Assembly: GCF_900099645.1 (NCBI RefSeq)
Contig: NZ_FMTL01000003.1
Span: 434,001 to 498,000 of the forward strand
Direction of reading: 5' to 3'
Length of the DNA stretch: 64,000 nt
Source of the DNA: Pseudomonas peli
GTDB lineage: Bacteria; Pseudomonadota; Gammaproteobacteria; Pseudomonadales; Pseudomonadaceae
This document shows positions 1-7,411 of this stretch, piece by piece (the first letter of the stretch is position 1; each line of letters starts with the position of its first letter). The position numbers and the translations under genes are program-made. The notes under the pieces were generated by a model. That model saw only the letters and a list, made by a program, of their open reading frames with translations. It did not search any database and had not been told where the DNA came from.

Positions 1-635
1 GCTCGCACCCCGAGCTGCTCAATACCCTGCTGGAGTGGGATGACGTTACCGACCCGCGCGCCACCCAGGCGTTCAAGGATCAGGTGGCGGAGTGCACGGG
101 TCGCTGGGACAAAGACAATATTCCCTACGCCCATGCCAGCTTTGGTCTGCGCAACCGCATCGTGCGCATGCCGCTGCTCAAGGGCACTGTGTCCATGACC
201 ATGGACGGCAAGCAGGGCTGCAAGAAACTCATGGGTCGTATCACCGATCCCGACTTGGGCTCGATGCGCATCCTGCACCTGCCGCACTCGTGGAACCACT
301 GCATGGGCGATCACATGATTGTCTTCACCGTGTGGCCGATCAGTGCCCAGGAAACCATGGTCACCACCAAATGGCTGGTGCACAAGGATGCCGTGGAAGG
401 CGTCGACTACGACGTGGCGCGCCTGCGTCAGGTGTGGGACGCCACCAATGATCAGGACCGCCGTCTGGCCGAAGAAAACCAGCGCGGCATCAACTCCACC
501 GCTTACCAGCCCGGCCCGTACTCGAAAACCTACGAGTTTGGTGTGGTCAACTTTATCGACTGGTACAGCGAGCGTCTGCTCAACAACCTCGGCGCCGCGC
601 CTGCGCCCTACCTGAAAGGGGTTGCCGCCGAGTAA
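1..635 (+). CDS. gbcA: Glycine betaine monooxygenase oxygenase subunit, C-terminal part (5' end outside window)
   Basis: This is the last 210 or so residues of an aromatic-ring-hydroxylating (Rieske) oxygenase alpha subunit. The frame is open from base 3, so the gene starts upstream of the window and the Rieske [2Fe-2S] domain is not visible. The visible part is the C-terminal catalytic domain, with a histidine-rich stretch (LPHSWNHCMGDHM) and the VNFIDWYSERL tail typical of GbcA. GbcA with its reductase GbcB demethylates glycine betaine to dimethylglycine, releasing formaldehyde. The assignment rests on the sequence resemblance and on the dimethylglycine and sarcosine genes that follow. A strong terminator lies 66 bp after the stop. 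Confidence 0.85.
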   Translation, partial: SHPELLNTLLEWDDVTDPRATQAFKDQVAECTGRWDKDNIPYAHASFGLRNRIVRMPLLKGTVSMTMDGKQGCKKLMGRITDPDLGSMRILHLPHSWNHCMGDHMIVFTVWPISAQETMVTTKWLVHKDAVEGVDYDVARLRQVWDATNDQDRRLAEENQRGINSTAYQPGPYSKTYEFGVVNFIDWYSERLLNNLGAAPAPYLKGVAAE

Positions 636-700
636 CGGAGCTGGCGGGTTGGTCGCCCGCCGGAACGGCTCCACACTCAGGCCTTCATGGCCGCTTTGCT

Positions 701-728
701 GCCCGCAGTCTGCTGCGGGCATTTTTTT
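701..728 (+). terminator. Rho-independent terminator of gbcA
   Basis: A perfect 8-bp stem, GCCCGCAG and CTGCGGGC, closes a TCTG loop and is followed by a run of seven T (ATTTTTTTA). It lies 66 bp downstream of the gbcA stop and so separates gbcA from the dgc operon. Confidence 0.9.
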
Positions 729-886
729 AGCCCCGCCAATGTGCGCCATTACCTGCGCACAAGTGTTACCGCTCAGCCAGCAACGGGAACACAAACGAGT
801 AGCAGCACCCCAGAATGGTGACTGCTTGTGTCAGTTTGGCTGTCTGCTATTTTCATATACCATTGATTTATAAGTAATTTTTAAAG

Positions 887-902
887 TTGGCACGCTGAAT
901 GC
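887..902 (+). promoter_or_regulatory. Sigma54-like -24/-12 promoter element
   Basis: TTGGCACGCTGAATGC matches the RpoN consensus TGGCACG-N4-TTGC at all but one key position (A in place of the first T of TTGC). The -24 GG and -12 GC are separated by exactly ten bases. It points rightward, toward the small frame at 1111 and the dgc operon. No enhancer-binding site was identified. Confidence 0.4.
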
Positions 903-1110
903 TTTGTTTCCTGCACAAAAACAATAACAAGCATCAGCAGAACTATCGTATCGACTCAAGGCACAACAAAAACAAGAGTACCCACGAGTCGCAAACAGAT
1001 TTTTTTGGAAAGGGTATGTGATTCGGGTTTTCCCGCAACCAGGCCGAAAAGAATAAAACTACCTTGAGGTAGCTCGGTGTGCCGGTTGGATCATTGCAGG
1101 GGTTTTGGCA

Positions 1111-1227
1111 ATGGCGATTGCTGTATCAGTAACCAAAAAAATACGTTTGCCCTTGGTTCCACTTGGAATCACCGAAAGCGATGACGCAACAAACAGCGAT
1201 AAAACAACAATAACAGTCGCTAAATAA
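1111..1227 (+). CDS. Possible 38-residue small protein or 3' remnant of a deleted gene
   Basis: ATG at 1111 is preceded by AGGGG nine to ten bases upstream, and the frame runs to TAA at 1225. The same frame is open upstream as far as about 1057 and reads as a hydrophobic helix (AGWIIAGVLAMAIAVSVTKK), then a polar threonine- and lysine-rich tail. That profile resembles the C-terminal end of a multi-spanning membrane protein. The 20-bp palindrome at 1254-1273 sits where a terminator would be expected. It is either a genuine single-helix small protein or the scar of a lost transporter gene. I cannot name a family. Confidence 0.25.
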   Translation: MAIAVSVTKKIRLPLVPLGITESDDATNSDKTTITVAK

Positions 1228-1253
1228 TAAAAATAAAGCACACACCCAATTAG

Positions 1254-1273
1254 AGGGGAGCCTAGGCTCCCCT
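1254..1273. terminator. Perfect 20-bp palindrome, terminator-like
   Basis: AGGGGAGCCTAGGCTCCCCT is self-complementary along its full length. It is followed by TTGTGCTTTC, which is only a weak T tract, so termination is plausible but not certain. It lies 26 bp after the stop of the small frame at 1111. Confidence 0.45.
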
Positions 1274-1368
1274 TTGTGCTTTCTGCGGTTTCGTTTTTCT
1301 TCCCCTCGCGACCTTTCCGCACGCCCGGCAGTGCAGTCGGGGGCCGCTCACTCGGTGGCTTATCCATA

Positions 1369-1425
1369 GGCGACCCGGCTTTGACGCTTTCGGCAATACC
1401 CCAGTCGTTTTTGCACCGGGTCGCC
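1369..1425. promoter_or_regulatory. 10-bp inverted repeat upstream of the dgc operon
   Basis: GGCGACCCGG at 1369-1378 is exactly inverted as CCGGGTCGCC at 1416-1425, with a 37-bp spacer. The pair ends 74 bp before the first start codon of the operon. It may be a regulator site pair or an mRNA leader hairpin. No T tract follows. Confidence 0.35.
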
Positions 1426-1499
1426 CAAGCCCCCGGGGATATGCTCAGTCCAAAGCGCCAACAACGGGTTTGGCGACACCGCTAAAAGGGGACTGCCTG

Positions 1500-2477
1500 A
1501 TGAGCCCAGCCGAATTACACGCCGACAGCATCGTTATTGACGGGCTGATCATCGCCAAGTGGAACCGCGAACTGTTCGAAGACATGCGCAAAGGCGGCCT
1601 CACCGCCGCCAACTGCACCGTGTCGGTGTGGGAAGGCTTCCAGGCGACGGTGAACAACATCGCCGCCAGCCAGAAGCTGATCCGCGAAAACAGCGACCTG
1701 GTGATGCCCGTGCGCACCACCGCCGACATTCGTACCGCCAAGGCGCAGGGCAAGACCGGCATCCTTTTCGGCTTCCAGAACGCCCATGCGTTCGAAGATC
1801 AGATCGGTTACGTCGAGGTGTTCAAGCAGCTCGGCGTGGGCATTGTGCAGATGTGCTACAACACCCAGAACCTGGTCGGCACCGGCTGTTACGAGCGTGA
1901 CGGCGGGCTGTCCGGCTTCGGCCGCGAGATCGTTGCCGAGATGAACCGCGTCGGCATCATGTGCGACCTCTCGCATGTGGGTTCGAAGACTTCCGAGGAA
2001 GTCATCCTCGAATCGAAAAAGCCGGTCACCTATTCCCACTGCCTGCCGTCGGGGCTGAAAGAGCACCCGCGCAACAAGTCCGATGCCGAGCTGAAATTTA
2101 TCGCCGACCACGGCGGCTTCGTCGGCGTGACCATGTTCGCGCCGTTCCTGGCCAAAGGCATCGACTCGACCATCGACGACTACGCCGAGGCCATCGAGTA
2201 CGTGATGAACATCGTTGGTGAAGACGCCATCGGCATCGGCACCGACTTCACCCAGGGCCATGGCCAGGACTTCTTCGAGTACCTGACCCACGACAAGGGC
2301 TACGCCCGCCGCCTGACCAGCTTCGGCAAGATCATCAACCCGCTGGGCATCCGCACCGTCGGCGAATTCCCCAACCTCACCGAGACCCTGCTCAAGCGCG
2401 GCCATTCCGAGCGTGTGGTGCGCAAGATCATGGGCGAGAACTGGGTAAGGGTTTTGGCGGACGTCTGGGGCGAGTGA
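1500..2477 (+). CDS. M19 dipeptidase-like protein of the dimethylglycine operon
   Basis: The 325-residue protein has the membrane dipeptidase (M19) fold signature: a DLSH motif (His159), YSH (His180) and a GTDFTQGH segment (Asp249). The ATG at 1500 follows an AAGGGG ribosome site; an upstream in-frame start at 1470 lacks one. Several canonical metal ligands are missing: the N-terminal HxD motif reads DGLII (Leu16, Ile18), and the usual Glu of the I-E-G motif reads F-Q-N (Gln93). It is therefore doubtful that it is a normal binuclear zinc dipeptidase. It is the first gene of the operon leading into dgcA and dgcB, matching P. aeruginosa PA5396 from memory. Its substrate is unknown. Confidence 0.8.
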   Translation: MSPAELHADSIVIDGLIIAKWNRELFEDMRKGGLTAANCTVSVWEGFQATVNNIAASQKLIRENSDLVMPVRTTADIRTAKAQGKTGILFGFQNAHAFEDQIGYVEVFKQLGVGIVQMCYNTQNLVGTGCYERDGGLSGFGREIVAEMNRVGIMCDLSHVGSKTSEEVILESKKPVTYSHCLPSGLKEHPRNKSDAELKFIADHGGFVGVTMFAPFLAKGIDSTIDDYAEAIEYVMNIVGEDAIGIGTDFTQGHGQDFFEYLTHDKGYARRLTSFGKIINPLGIRTVGEFPNLTETLLKRGHSERVVRKIMGENWVRVLADVWGE

Positions 2478-2507
2478 TGAATACCTGCGGAGCCTACTGC
2501 GCCCACC

Positions 2508-2612
2508 GATAGCTGCGTCGCGTCCTCGCGGCAAGCTCGCCGTACATGCGTACTGCTCTCGCTTGTCGCTGCGGGTCTCCTTGCTCTCGGCGCGCTCGCT
2601 ACGGCTCCACAG
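2508..2612. repeat. Intergenic repeat copy 1 (Pseudomonas-type)
   Basis: The spacer between the M19 gene and the next gene carries a GC-rich stretch with GCTGCGTCGCGTCCTCGC and GGCAAGCTCGCCGTAC blocks. A related but diverged copy follows glyA at 12437-12545 (shared GCTGCGT, CTCGC, AAGCT, GCTTG blocks). Such elements are common non-coding repeats in pseudomonads. Alignment of the two was by eye. Confidence 0.5.
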
Positions 2613-2668
2613 GCATTCATCGGCACTTTTCAAATACGCAAGACAACGAATTCTGGAGCACTGAACAC

Positions 2669-3199
2669 ATGGCCACCCACGCACCCGAAATGCCTATCCA
2701 GGTCGACGACGAAACCGGCGTCTGGACCACTGACGCGCTACCGATGCTCTATGTGCCGCGGCATTTCTTCGTTAACAACCACATTGGTATCGAAGAGGTA
2801 CTGGGCGCTGAGGCCTATGCAGAGATCCTCTACAAGGCCGGCTACAAGTCTGCCTGGCACTGGTGCGAGAAAGAGGCCGAGTGCCATGGCCTGTCTGGCG
2901 TGGCGGTGTTCGAGCACTACATGAAGCGCCTGTCGCAACGCGGCTGGGGGCTGTTCGAGATTGAAGCCATCGATTTGGCCGCCGGCACCGCCTCGGTGAA
3001 GCTCAAGCACTCGGCCTTCGTCTACGTCTACGGCAAATGCGGGCGCAAGGTCGACTACATGTTCACCGGCTGGTTTGCCGGCGCCATGGATCAGATTCTC
3101 CAGGCCCAGGGCAGCACACTGCGCACCGTGGCCGAGCAGGTCTATGGCGGTTCCGAAGAGGGCCACGACGATGGCCTGTTTATCGTCAAGCCACGCTAA
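2669..3199 (+). CDS. DUF5943 family protein of the dgc operon
   Basis: The protein has 176 residues and no signal peptide or membrane helix. ATG at 2669 has GGAG eleven bases upstream. From about residue 60 it has features reminiscent of V4R (4-vinyl reductase-like) domains: a helical YAEILYKAGY segment, a RLSQRGWGLFEIE strand and a final HSAFVYVYGKCGRK-type cysteine segment. The gene is always reported beside dgcA in pseudomonads (PA5397, from memory) but has no proven role. It could be a small-molecule-binding or chaperone-like partner of the demethylase. The V4R resemblance is inference. Confidence 0.75.
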   Translation: MATHAPEMPIQVDDETGVWTTDALPMLYVPRHFFVNNHIGIEEVLGAEAYAEILYKAGYKSAWHWCEKEAECHGLSGVAVFEHYMKRLSQRGWGLFEIEAIDLAAGTASVKLKHSAFVYVYGKCGRKVDYMFTGWFAGAMDQILQAQGSTLRTVAEQVYGGSEEGHDDGLFIVKPR

Positions 3200-3214
3200 G
3201 TCGAGGATCGAGTC

Positions 3215-5275
3215 ATGGCTTTCGAAGCAATGTTCCAGCCGATCCAGATCGGCAAGCTGACTATTCGTAACCGCATCGTGTCCACCGCGCACGCCGAGGT
3301 CATGGCCACCGACGGCGGCATGACCACTGAGCGTTACGTTAAGTATTACGAAGAGAAGGCCAAGGGTGGCGTCGGCCTGGCGATCTGCGGTGGCTCCTCG
3401 GTGGTCTCCATCGACAGCCCGCACGGCTGGTGGAGCTCGGTGAACCTGTCGACTGACCGGATCATTCCGCACTTCCAGAATCTGGCGGATGCCATGCACA
3501 AGCATGGCGCCAAGATCATGATCCAGATTACCCACATGGGCCGTCGCTCGCGCTGGGATGGTTTCGACTGGCCAACCCTGATGTCGCCGTCCGGTATCCG
3601 CGAACCGGTACACCGTGCCACCTGCAAGACCATCGAGCCGGAGGAAATGTGGCGCGTCATCGGTGACTTCGCCAAGGCAGCGGCTCGGGCCAAAGCCGGC
3701 GGCCTGGACGGCGTAGAGCTGTCGGCCGTGCACCAGCACATGATCGACCAATTCTGGTCGCCACGGGTGAACAAGCGCACTGACGAATGGGGTGGCACCT
3801 TTGAGGGCCGGATGAAGTTCGGCCTGGAAGTGATCAAAGCGGTGCGCGCCGAGGTCGGTCCCGATTTCTGCGTGGGCCTGCGTATCTCCGGTGACGAGTT
3901 CCACCCGGACGGCCTGTCCCACGAGGACATGAAGCAGATCGCCGCCTATTACGATGCCACCGGCCTGATCGACTTTATCGGCGTGGTTGGCTCTGGTGCC
4001 GACACCCACAACACCCTGGCCAACGTTATCCCCAACATGAGTTACCCGCCGGAGCCGTTTCTGCACCTGGCCGCCGGGATCAAGGAAGTGGTCAAGGTGC
4101 CGGTGCTGCACGCGCAGAACATCAAAGACCCGAACCAAGCCACGCGCATCCTCGAAGGCGGCTACGTCGACATGGTCGGCATGACCCGCGCGCACATCGC
4201 TGACCCGCACCTGATCGCCAAGATCAAGATGGGCCAGGTCGACCAGATCAAGCAGTGCGTCGGTGCCAACTATTGCATCGACCGCCAGTATCAAGGTCTG
4301 GATGTGCTGTGCATCCAGAACGCCGCGACCAGCCGCGAATACATGGGCCTGCCGCATATCATCGAGAAAACCAGCGGACCGAAGCGCAAGGTGGTGATTG
4401 TTGGCGGTGGCCCGGCCGGGATGGAAGCGGCGCGCGTGGCTGCCGAGCGTGGCCACGATGTGACCCTGTTCGAGAAGAAAGACAGCCTCGGCGGGCAAAT
4501 CACTTTAGCCGCCAAGGCACCGCAGCGCGACCAGATGGCCGGCATTACCCGTTGGTTCCAGCTGGAGTTGGCCCGCCTGAATATCGACCTGCGCCTGGGT
4601 ACTGGTGCTGATGAAGCGAGCATCCTCGACCTGCGCCCAGACATCGTCGTGCTGGCCAACGGCGGTCACCCGTTTATCGAGCAAAACGAACATTGGGGCG
4701 CCGCCGAAGGCCTGGTTGTGAGCAGCTGGGACGTCCTCGATGGCACCGTTGCACCGGGCAATAACGTGCTGGTGTACGACACCATTTGCGAATTCGGCGG
4801 CATGTCGGTGGCCGACTTTATCGCCGAGAAGGGCGCCAAGGTCGAGATCGTCACCGACGACATCAAGCCGGGCGTAGCCATGGGCGGCACCACGTTCCCG
4901 ACTTACTACCGCAGCATGTACCCGAAAGAAGTGATCATGACCGGCGACATGATGCTGGAGAAGGTCTACCGCGAAGGCGACAAGCTGGTGGCGGTGCTGG
5001 AGAACGAATACACCGGGGCGAAAGAGGAGCGGGTGGTCGACCAAGTGGTGGTGGAAAACGGCGTGCGTCCAGATGAGCGCCTGTACTACGCGCTCAAGGA
5101 TGGCTCACGCAACAAGGGCCAGACCGATGTGGAAGCGCTGTTCGCGATCAAGCCGCAACCTTGTTTAGCTGAGAAGGGTGACGGCTATCTGCTGTTCCGC
5201 ATCGGCGACTGCGTAGCCCAGCGCAACACCCATGCAGCGATCTATGACGCGCTGCGGTTGTGCAAGGATTTCTGA
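3215..5275 (+). CDS. dgcA: Dimethylglycine demethylation protein DgcA (flavin-iron-sulfur oxidoreductase)
   Basis: The 686-residue protein has the layout of trimethylamine dehydrogenase and 2,4-dienoyl-CoA reductase. An FMN-binding old-yellow-enzyme barrel (about 5-345, with QITHMGRRSRW) is followed by an iron-sulfur motif (about 348-366) and a C-terminal FAD/NAD-type domain opening with VVIVGGGPAGMEAARV. With DgcB it is required to convert dimethylglycine to sarcosine. The iron-sulfur motif reads C-V-G-A-N-Y-C then C366: Cys348, Cys354 and Cys366 are present, but the usual second cysteine is Ala351. It starts 15 bp after the DUF5943 stop, so it is in the same operon. Confidence 0.92.
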   Translation: MAFEAMFQPIQIGKLTIRNRIVSTAHAEVMATDGGMTTERYVKYYEEKAKGGVGLAICGGSSVVSIDSPHGWWSSVNLSTDRIIPHFQNLADAMHKHGAKIMIQITHMGRRSRWDGFDWPTLMSPSGIREPVHRATCKTIEPEEMWRVIGDFAKAAARAKAGGLDGVELSAVHQHMIDQFWSPRVNKRTDEWGGTFEGRMKFGLEVIKAVRAEVGPDFCVGLRISGDEFHPDGLSHEDMKQIAAYYDATGLIDFIGVVGSGADTHNTLANVIPNMSYPPEPFLHLAAGIKEVVKVPVLHAQNIKDPNQATRILEGGYVDMVGMTRAHIADPHLIAKIKMGQVDQIKQCVGANYCIDRQYQGLDVLCIQNAATSREYMGLPHIIEKTSGPKRKVVIVGGGPAGMEAARVAAERGHDVTLFEKKDSLGGQITLAAKAPQRDQMAGITRWFQLELARLNIDLRLGTGADEASILDLRPDIVVLANGGHPFIEQNEHWGAAEGLVVSSWDVLDGTVAPGNNVLVYDTICEFGGMSVADFIAEKGAKVEIVTDDIKPGVAMGGTTFPTYYRSMYPKEVIMTGDMMLEKVYREGDKLVAVLENEYTGAKEERVVDQVVVENGVRPDERLYYALKDGSRNKGQTDVEALFAIKPQPCLAEKGDGYLLFRIGDCVAQRNTHAAIYDALRLCKDF

Positions 5276-5311
5276 GTCCAGCACAACATCGATGGTTTGA
5301 CCCGGTCTAGC

Positions 5312-5403
5312 TCCCTCTCCCTCTTGGGGAGAGGGCTGGGGTGAGGGGAGCGGTCTCACAGGCCAGCCCCTCACCCTAACCCTCTCCCCGGAGGGGAGAG
5401 GGG
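5312..5403. repeat. Inverted-repeat element between dgcA and dgcB
   Basis: The 170-bp spacer inside the operon is filled by a CT/GA-rich inverted repeat. GAGAGGGCTGGGGTGAGGGG on the left pairs with CCCCTCACCCTAACCCTCTC on the right, with smaller CCCTCTCC and GGAGAGGG hairpins at the ends. A related element lies between soxG and purU. It resembles the REP/ERIC-like repeats of pseudomonads and could form a strong mRNA hairpin. Confidence 0.75.
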
Positions 5404-5446
5404 ACTGAAATGCATCATCCCCTGACATTGGCGGTGGGAGCCTCAC

Positions 5447-7411
5447 ATGTTGAACACCCTACTCCCCATCCTGCTCTTCGCTGCCCTGGCCCTTGCGGTT
5501 ATTGGCGCGGTGAAGCGCTTTTTGATGTGGCGCCGTGGCCGTCCGGCTCAGGTCGATTGGCTGGGCGGGCTGCTGGCCATGCCACGCCGTTATATGGTCG
5601 ACCTGCACCATGTGGTGGCCCGCGATAAATACATCGCCAACACCCACGTGGCTACGGCGGGCGGCTTTGTCCTGGCCGCGATGCTGGCGATTCTGGTGCA
5701 CGGGTTTGGCCTGCAGAGTCGCATCCTCGGCTTCGCCCTGCTGGCGGCGACGGCGTTGATGTTTGTCGGCGCACTGTTTGTCGCCAAACGCCGCCTCGAC
5801 CCGCCATCGCGTTTGTCGAAAGGCCCGTGGATGCGTCTGCCGAAAAGCCTGCTGATGTTTGCCGGCAGCTTCTTTATCGCCACCTTGCCGGTGGCCGGGA
5901 TTCTGCCTGCAGACTTTGGCGGCTGGGTGCTGGCACTGCTGCTGACCGTCGGCGTGGCCTGGGGTGTGTCCGAGCTATTCTTCGGCATGACCTGGGGTGG
6001 GCCGATGAAGCACGCCTTCGCCGGCGCCCTGCACCTGGCCTGGCACCGCCGCAGTGAACGCTTTGGCGGTGGTCGCTCGACCGGCCTCAAAGCCCTGAAT
6101 CTGAATGATCCGAAAACCCCGCTGGGCGTGGAAAAACCCACGGACTTCACCTGGAACCAGCTGCTCGGCTTCGATGCCTGCGTGCAGTGCGGTAAGTGCG
6201 AGGCGGCCTGCCCGGCCTTCGCCGCCGGACAGCCGCTCAACCCGAAAAAGCTGATTCAGGACATGGTGGTCGGTCTGGCCGGCGGTACCGATGCCAAGTT
6301 TGCTGGTTCGCCTTACCCAGGAAAACCAGTGGGCGAACACGGTGGCGGCCCACACCTGCCGATCGTTAATCTGAATGGCAAGGCGCTGGTCGATGCCGAG
6401 ACGCTGTGGTCGTGCACTACTTGTCGCGCCTGCGTCGAGGAATGCCCGATGATGATCGAGCACGTCGACGCCATCGTCGATATGCGCCGCCATCTCACGC
6501 TGGAGAAAGGCGCGACGCCGAACAAGGGCGCCGAGGTGCTGGATAACCTGATCGCCACCGACAACCCCGGCGGTTTCGCACCGGGTGGCCGGTTGAACTG
6601 GGCGGCGGATTTGAACCTGCCGTTGATGGGCGATAAGCAGAACGTCGATGTGTTGTTCTGGGTCGGCGACGGTGCCTTCGATATGCGCAACCAGCGCACC
6701 CTGCGCGCCTTTGTCAAAGTGCTGAAAGCCGCCAAGGTCGACTTCGCTGTGCTCGGCCTGGAAGAACGCGACAGCGGCGACGTGGCCCGGCGTCTGGGTG
6801 ATGAAGCGACCTTTCAGCTGCTGGCCAAACGCAATATCGCCACCTTGGCCAAGTACAAATTCAAGCGCATCGTCACCTGCGACCCGCACAGCTTTCATGT
6901 GCTGAAAAACGAATACGGCGAGCTGGGCGGTCGCTATTCGGTGCTGCACCACAGCACCTATATGGATGAGCTGATCACTGGCCAGAAACTCAACCTTGGC
7001 ACCCACAAAGGCGGCTCGGTCACCTACCACGACCCCTGCTACCTGGGCCGCTACAACGGCGAGTATGAAGCGCCGCGTAATGTCCTGAATGCCATCGGCA
7101 TTGAAGTGAAAGAGATGCAGCGCTCGGGTTTCCGCTCCCGTTGCTGCGGCGGTGGCGGCGGTGCGCCGATCACCGATATCCCCGGCAAGCAGCGTATCCC
7201 TGATATGCGCATGGTTGATATCAAGGAAACGGCCGCCGAGCTGGTCGCCGTGGGTTGCCCGCAGTGCACCGCGATGCTCGAAGGCGTGGTCGGTCCGCGT
7301 CCGGAGGTCAAGGATATTGCCGAGCTGGTGGCCGATGTATTGATCGAGGGCGTGGTCGAGGTGAAGAAGCCTGCATCCGTCCCGCGTGAAGCAGCCGAGG
7401 TAAGCCCATGA
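5447..7411 (+). CDS. dgcB: DgcB, membrane iron-sulfur oxidoreductase for dimethylglycine catabolism
   Basis: The 654-residue protein has about four hydrophobic segments in its first 190 residues (DUF3483-type N-terminus). Two ferredoxin-type clusters follow (CVQCGKCEAACP and CTTCRACVEECP). A C-terminal HdrD/GlpC-like pair of cysteine-rich domains is marked by DPCYLGRYNGEY, CCGGGGGAP and GCPQCTAML. Known role: essential with DgcA for dimethylglycine use. The architecture matches EtfD-like electron-transfer flavoprotein:quinone oxidoreductases. I therefore infer that it passes electrons from the adjacent ETF into the membrane quinone pool. The stop overlaps the next start by ATGA. Confidence 0.9.
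   Translation: MLNTLLPILLFAALALAVIGAVKRFLMWRRGRPAQVDWLGGLLAMPRRYMVDLHHVVARDKYIANTHVATAGGFVLAAMLAILVHGFGLQSRILGFALLAATALMFVGALFVAKRRLDPPSRLSKGPWMRLPKSLLMFAGSFFIATLPVAGILPADFGGWVLALLLTVGVAWGVSELFFGMTWGGPMKHAFAGALHLAWHRRSERFGGGRSTGLKALNLNDPKTPLGVEKPTDFTWNQLLGFDACVQCGKCEAACPAFAAGQPLNPKKLIQDMVVGLAGGTDAKFAGSPYPGKPVGEHGGGPHLPIVNLNGKALVDAETLWSCTTCRACVEECPMMIEHVDAIVDMRRHLTLEKGATPNKGAEVLDNLIATDNPGGFAPGGRLNWAADLNLPLMGDKQNVDVLFWVGDGAFDMRNQRTLRAFVKVLKAAKVDFAVLGLEERDSGDVARRLGDEATFQLLAKRNIATLAKYKFKRIVTCDPHSFHVLKNEYGELGGRYSVLHHSTYMDELITGQKLNLGTHKGGSVTYHDPCYLGRYNGEYEAPRNVLNAIGIEVKEMQRSGFRSRCCGGGGGAPITDIPGKQRIPDMRMVDIKETAAELVAVGCPQCTAMLEGVVGPRPEVKDIAELVADVLIEGVVEVKKPASVPREAAEVSP

Larger units (their letters stand above)
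636..1499. other. Long intergenic region between gbcA and the dgc operon
   Basis: This 864-bp stretch contains no convincing full gene. It holds the gbcA terminator, an AT-rich tract (about 840-1020), a sigma54-like -24/-12 element, a possible 38-codon small frame, a 20-bp perfect palindrome and a 10-bp inverted repeat with a 37-bp spacer, each listed separately. The dgc operon promoter must lie in it or in its 3' part. The operon is expected to be activated by the AraC-type regulator GbdR, but I cannot assign a GbdR site from sequence alone. Confidence 0.7.

Noticed and set aside
622..873. Plus-strand open frame after gbcA
   Set aside because: It runs through the strong gbcA terminator hairpin, is cysteine- and proline-rich without a family match, and lacks a ribosome site.
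1059..1367. Minus-strand open frame of 102 codons with a hydrophobic centre
   Set aside because: The hydrophobicity arises opposite the more plausible plus-strand small frame, and its N-terminal part runs through the palindrome. No ribosome site was seen.
2738..4498. Minus-strand open frame of 586 codons opposite DUF5943 and dgcA
   Set aside because: It spans two genes on the other strand and shows no protein family features.
5312..5403. Possible CRISPR-like repeat array
   Set aside because: The repeats are inverted and not direct, there are no regularly spaced unique spacers, and no cas genes are nearby.
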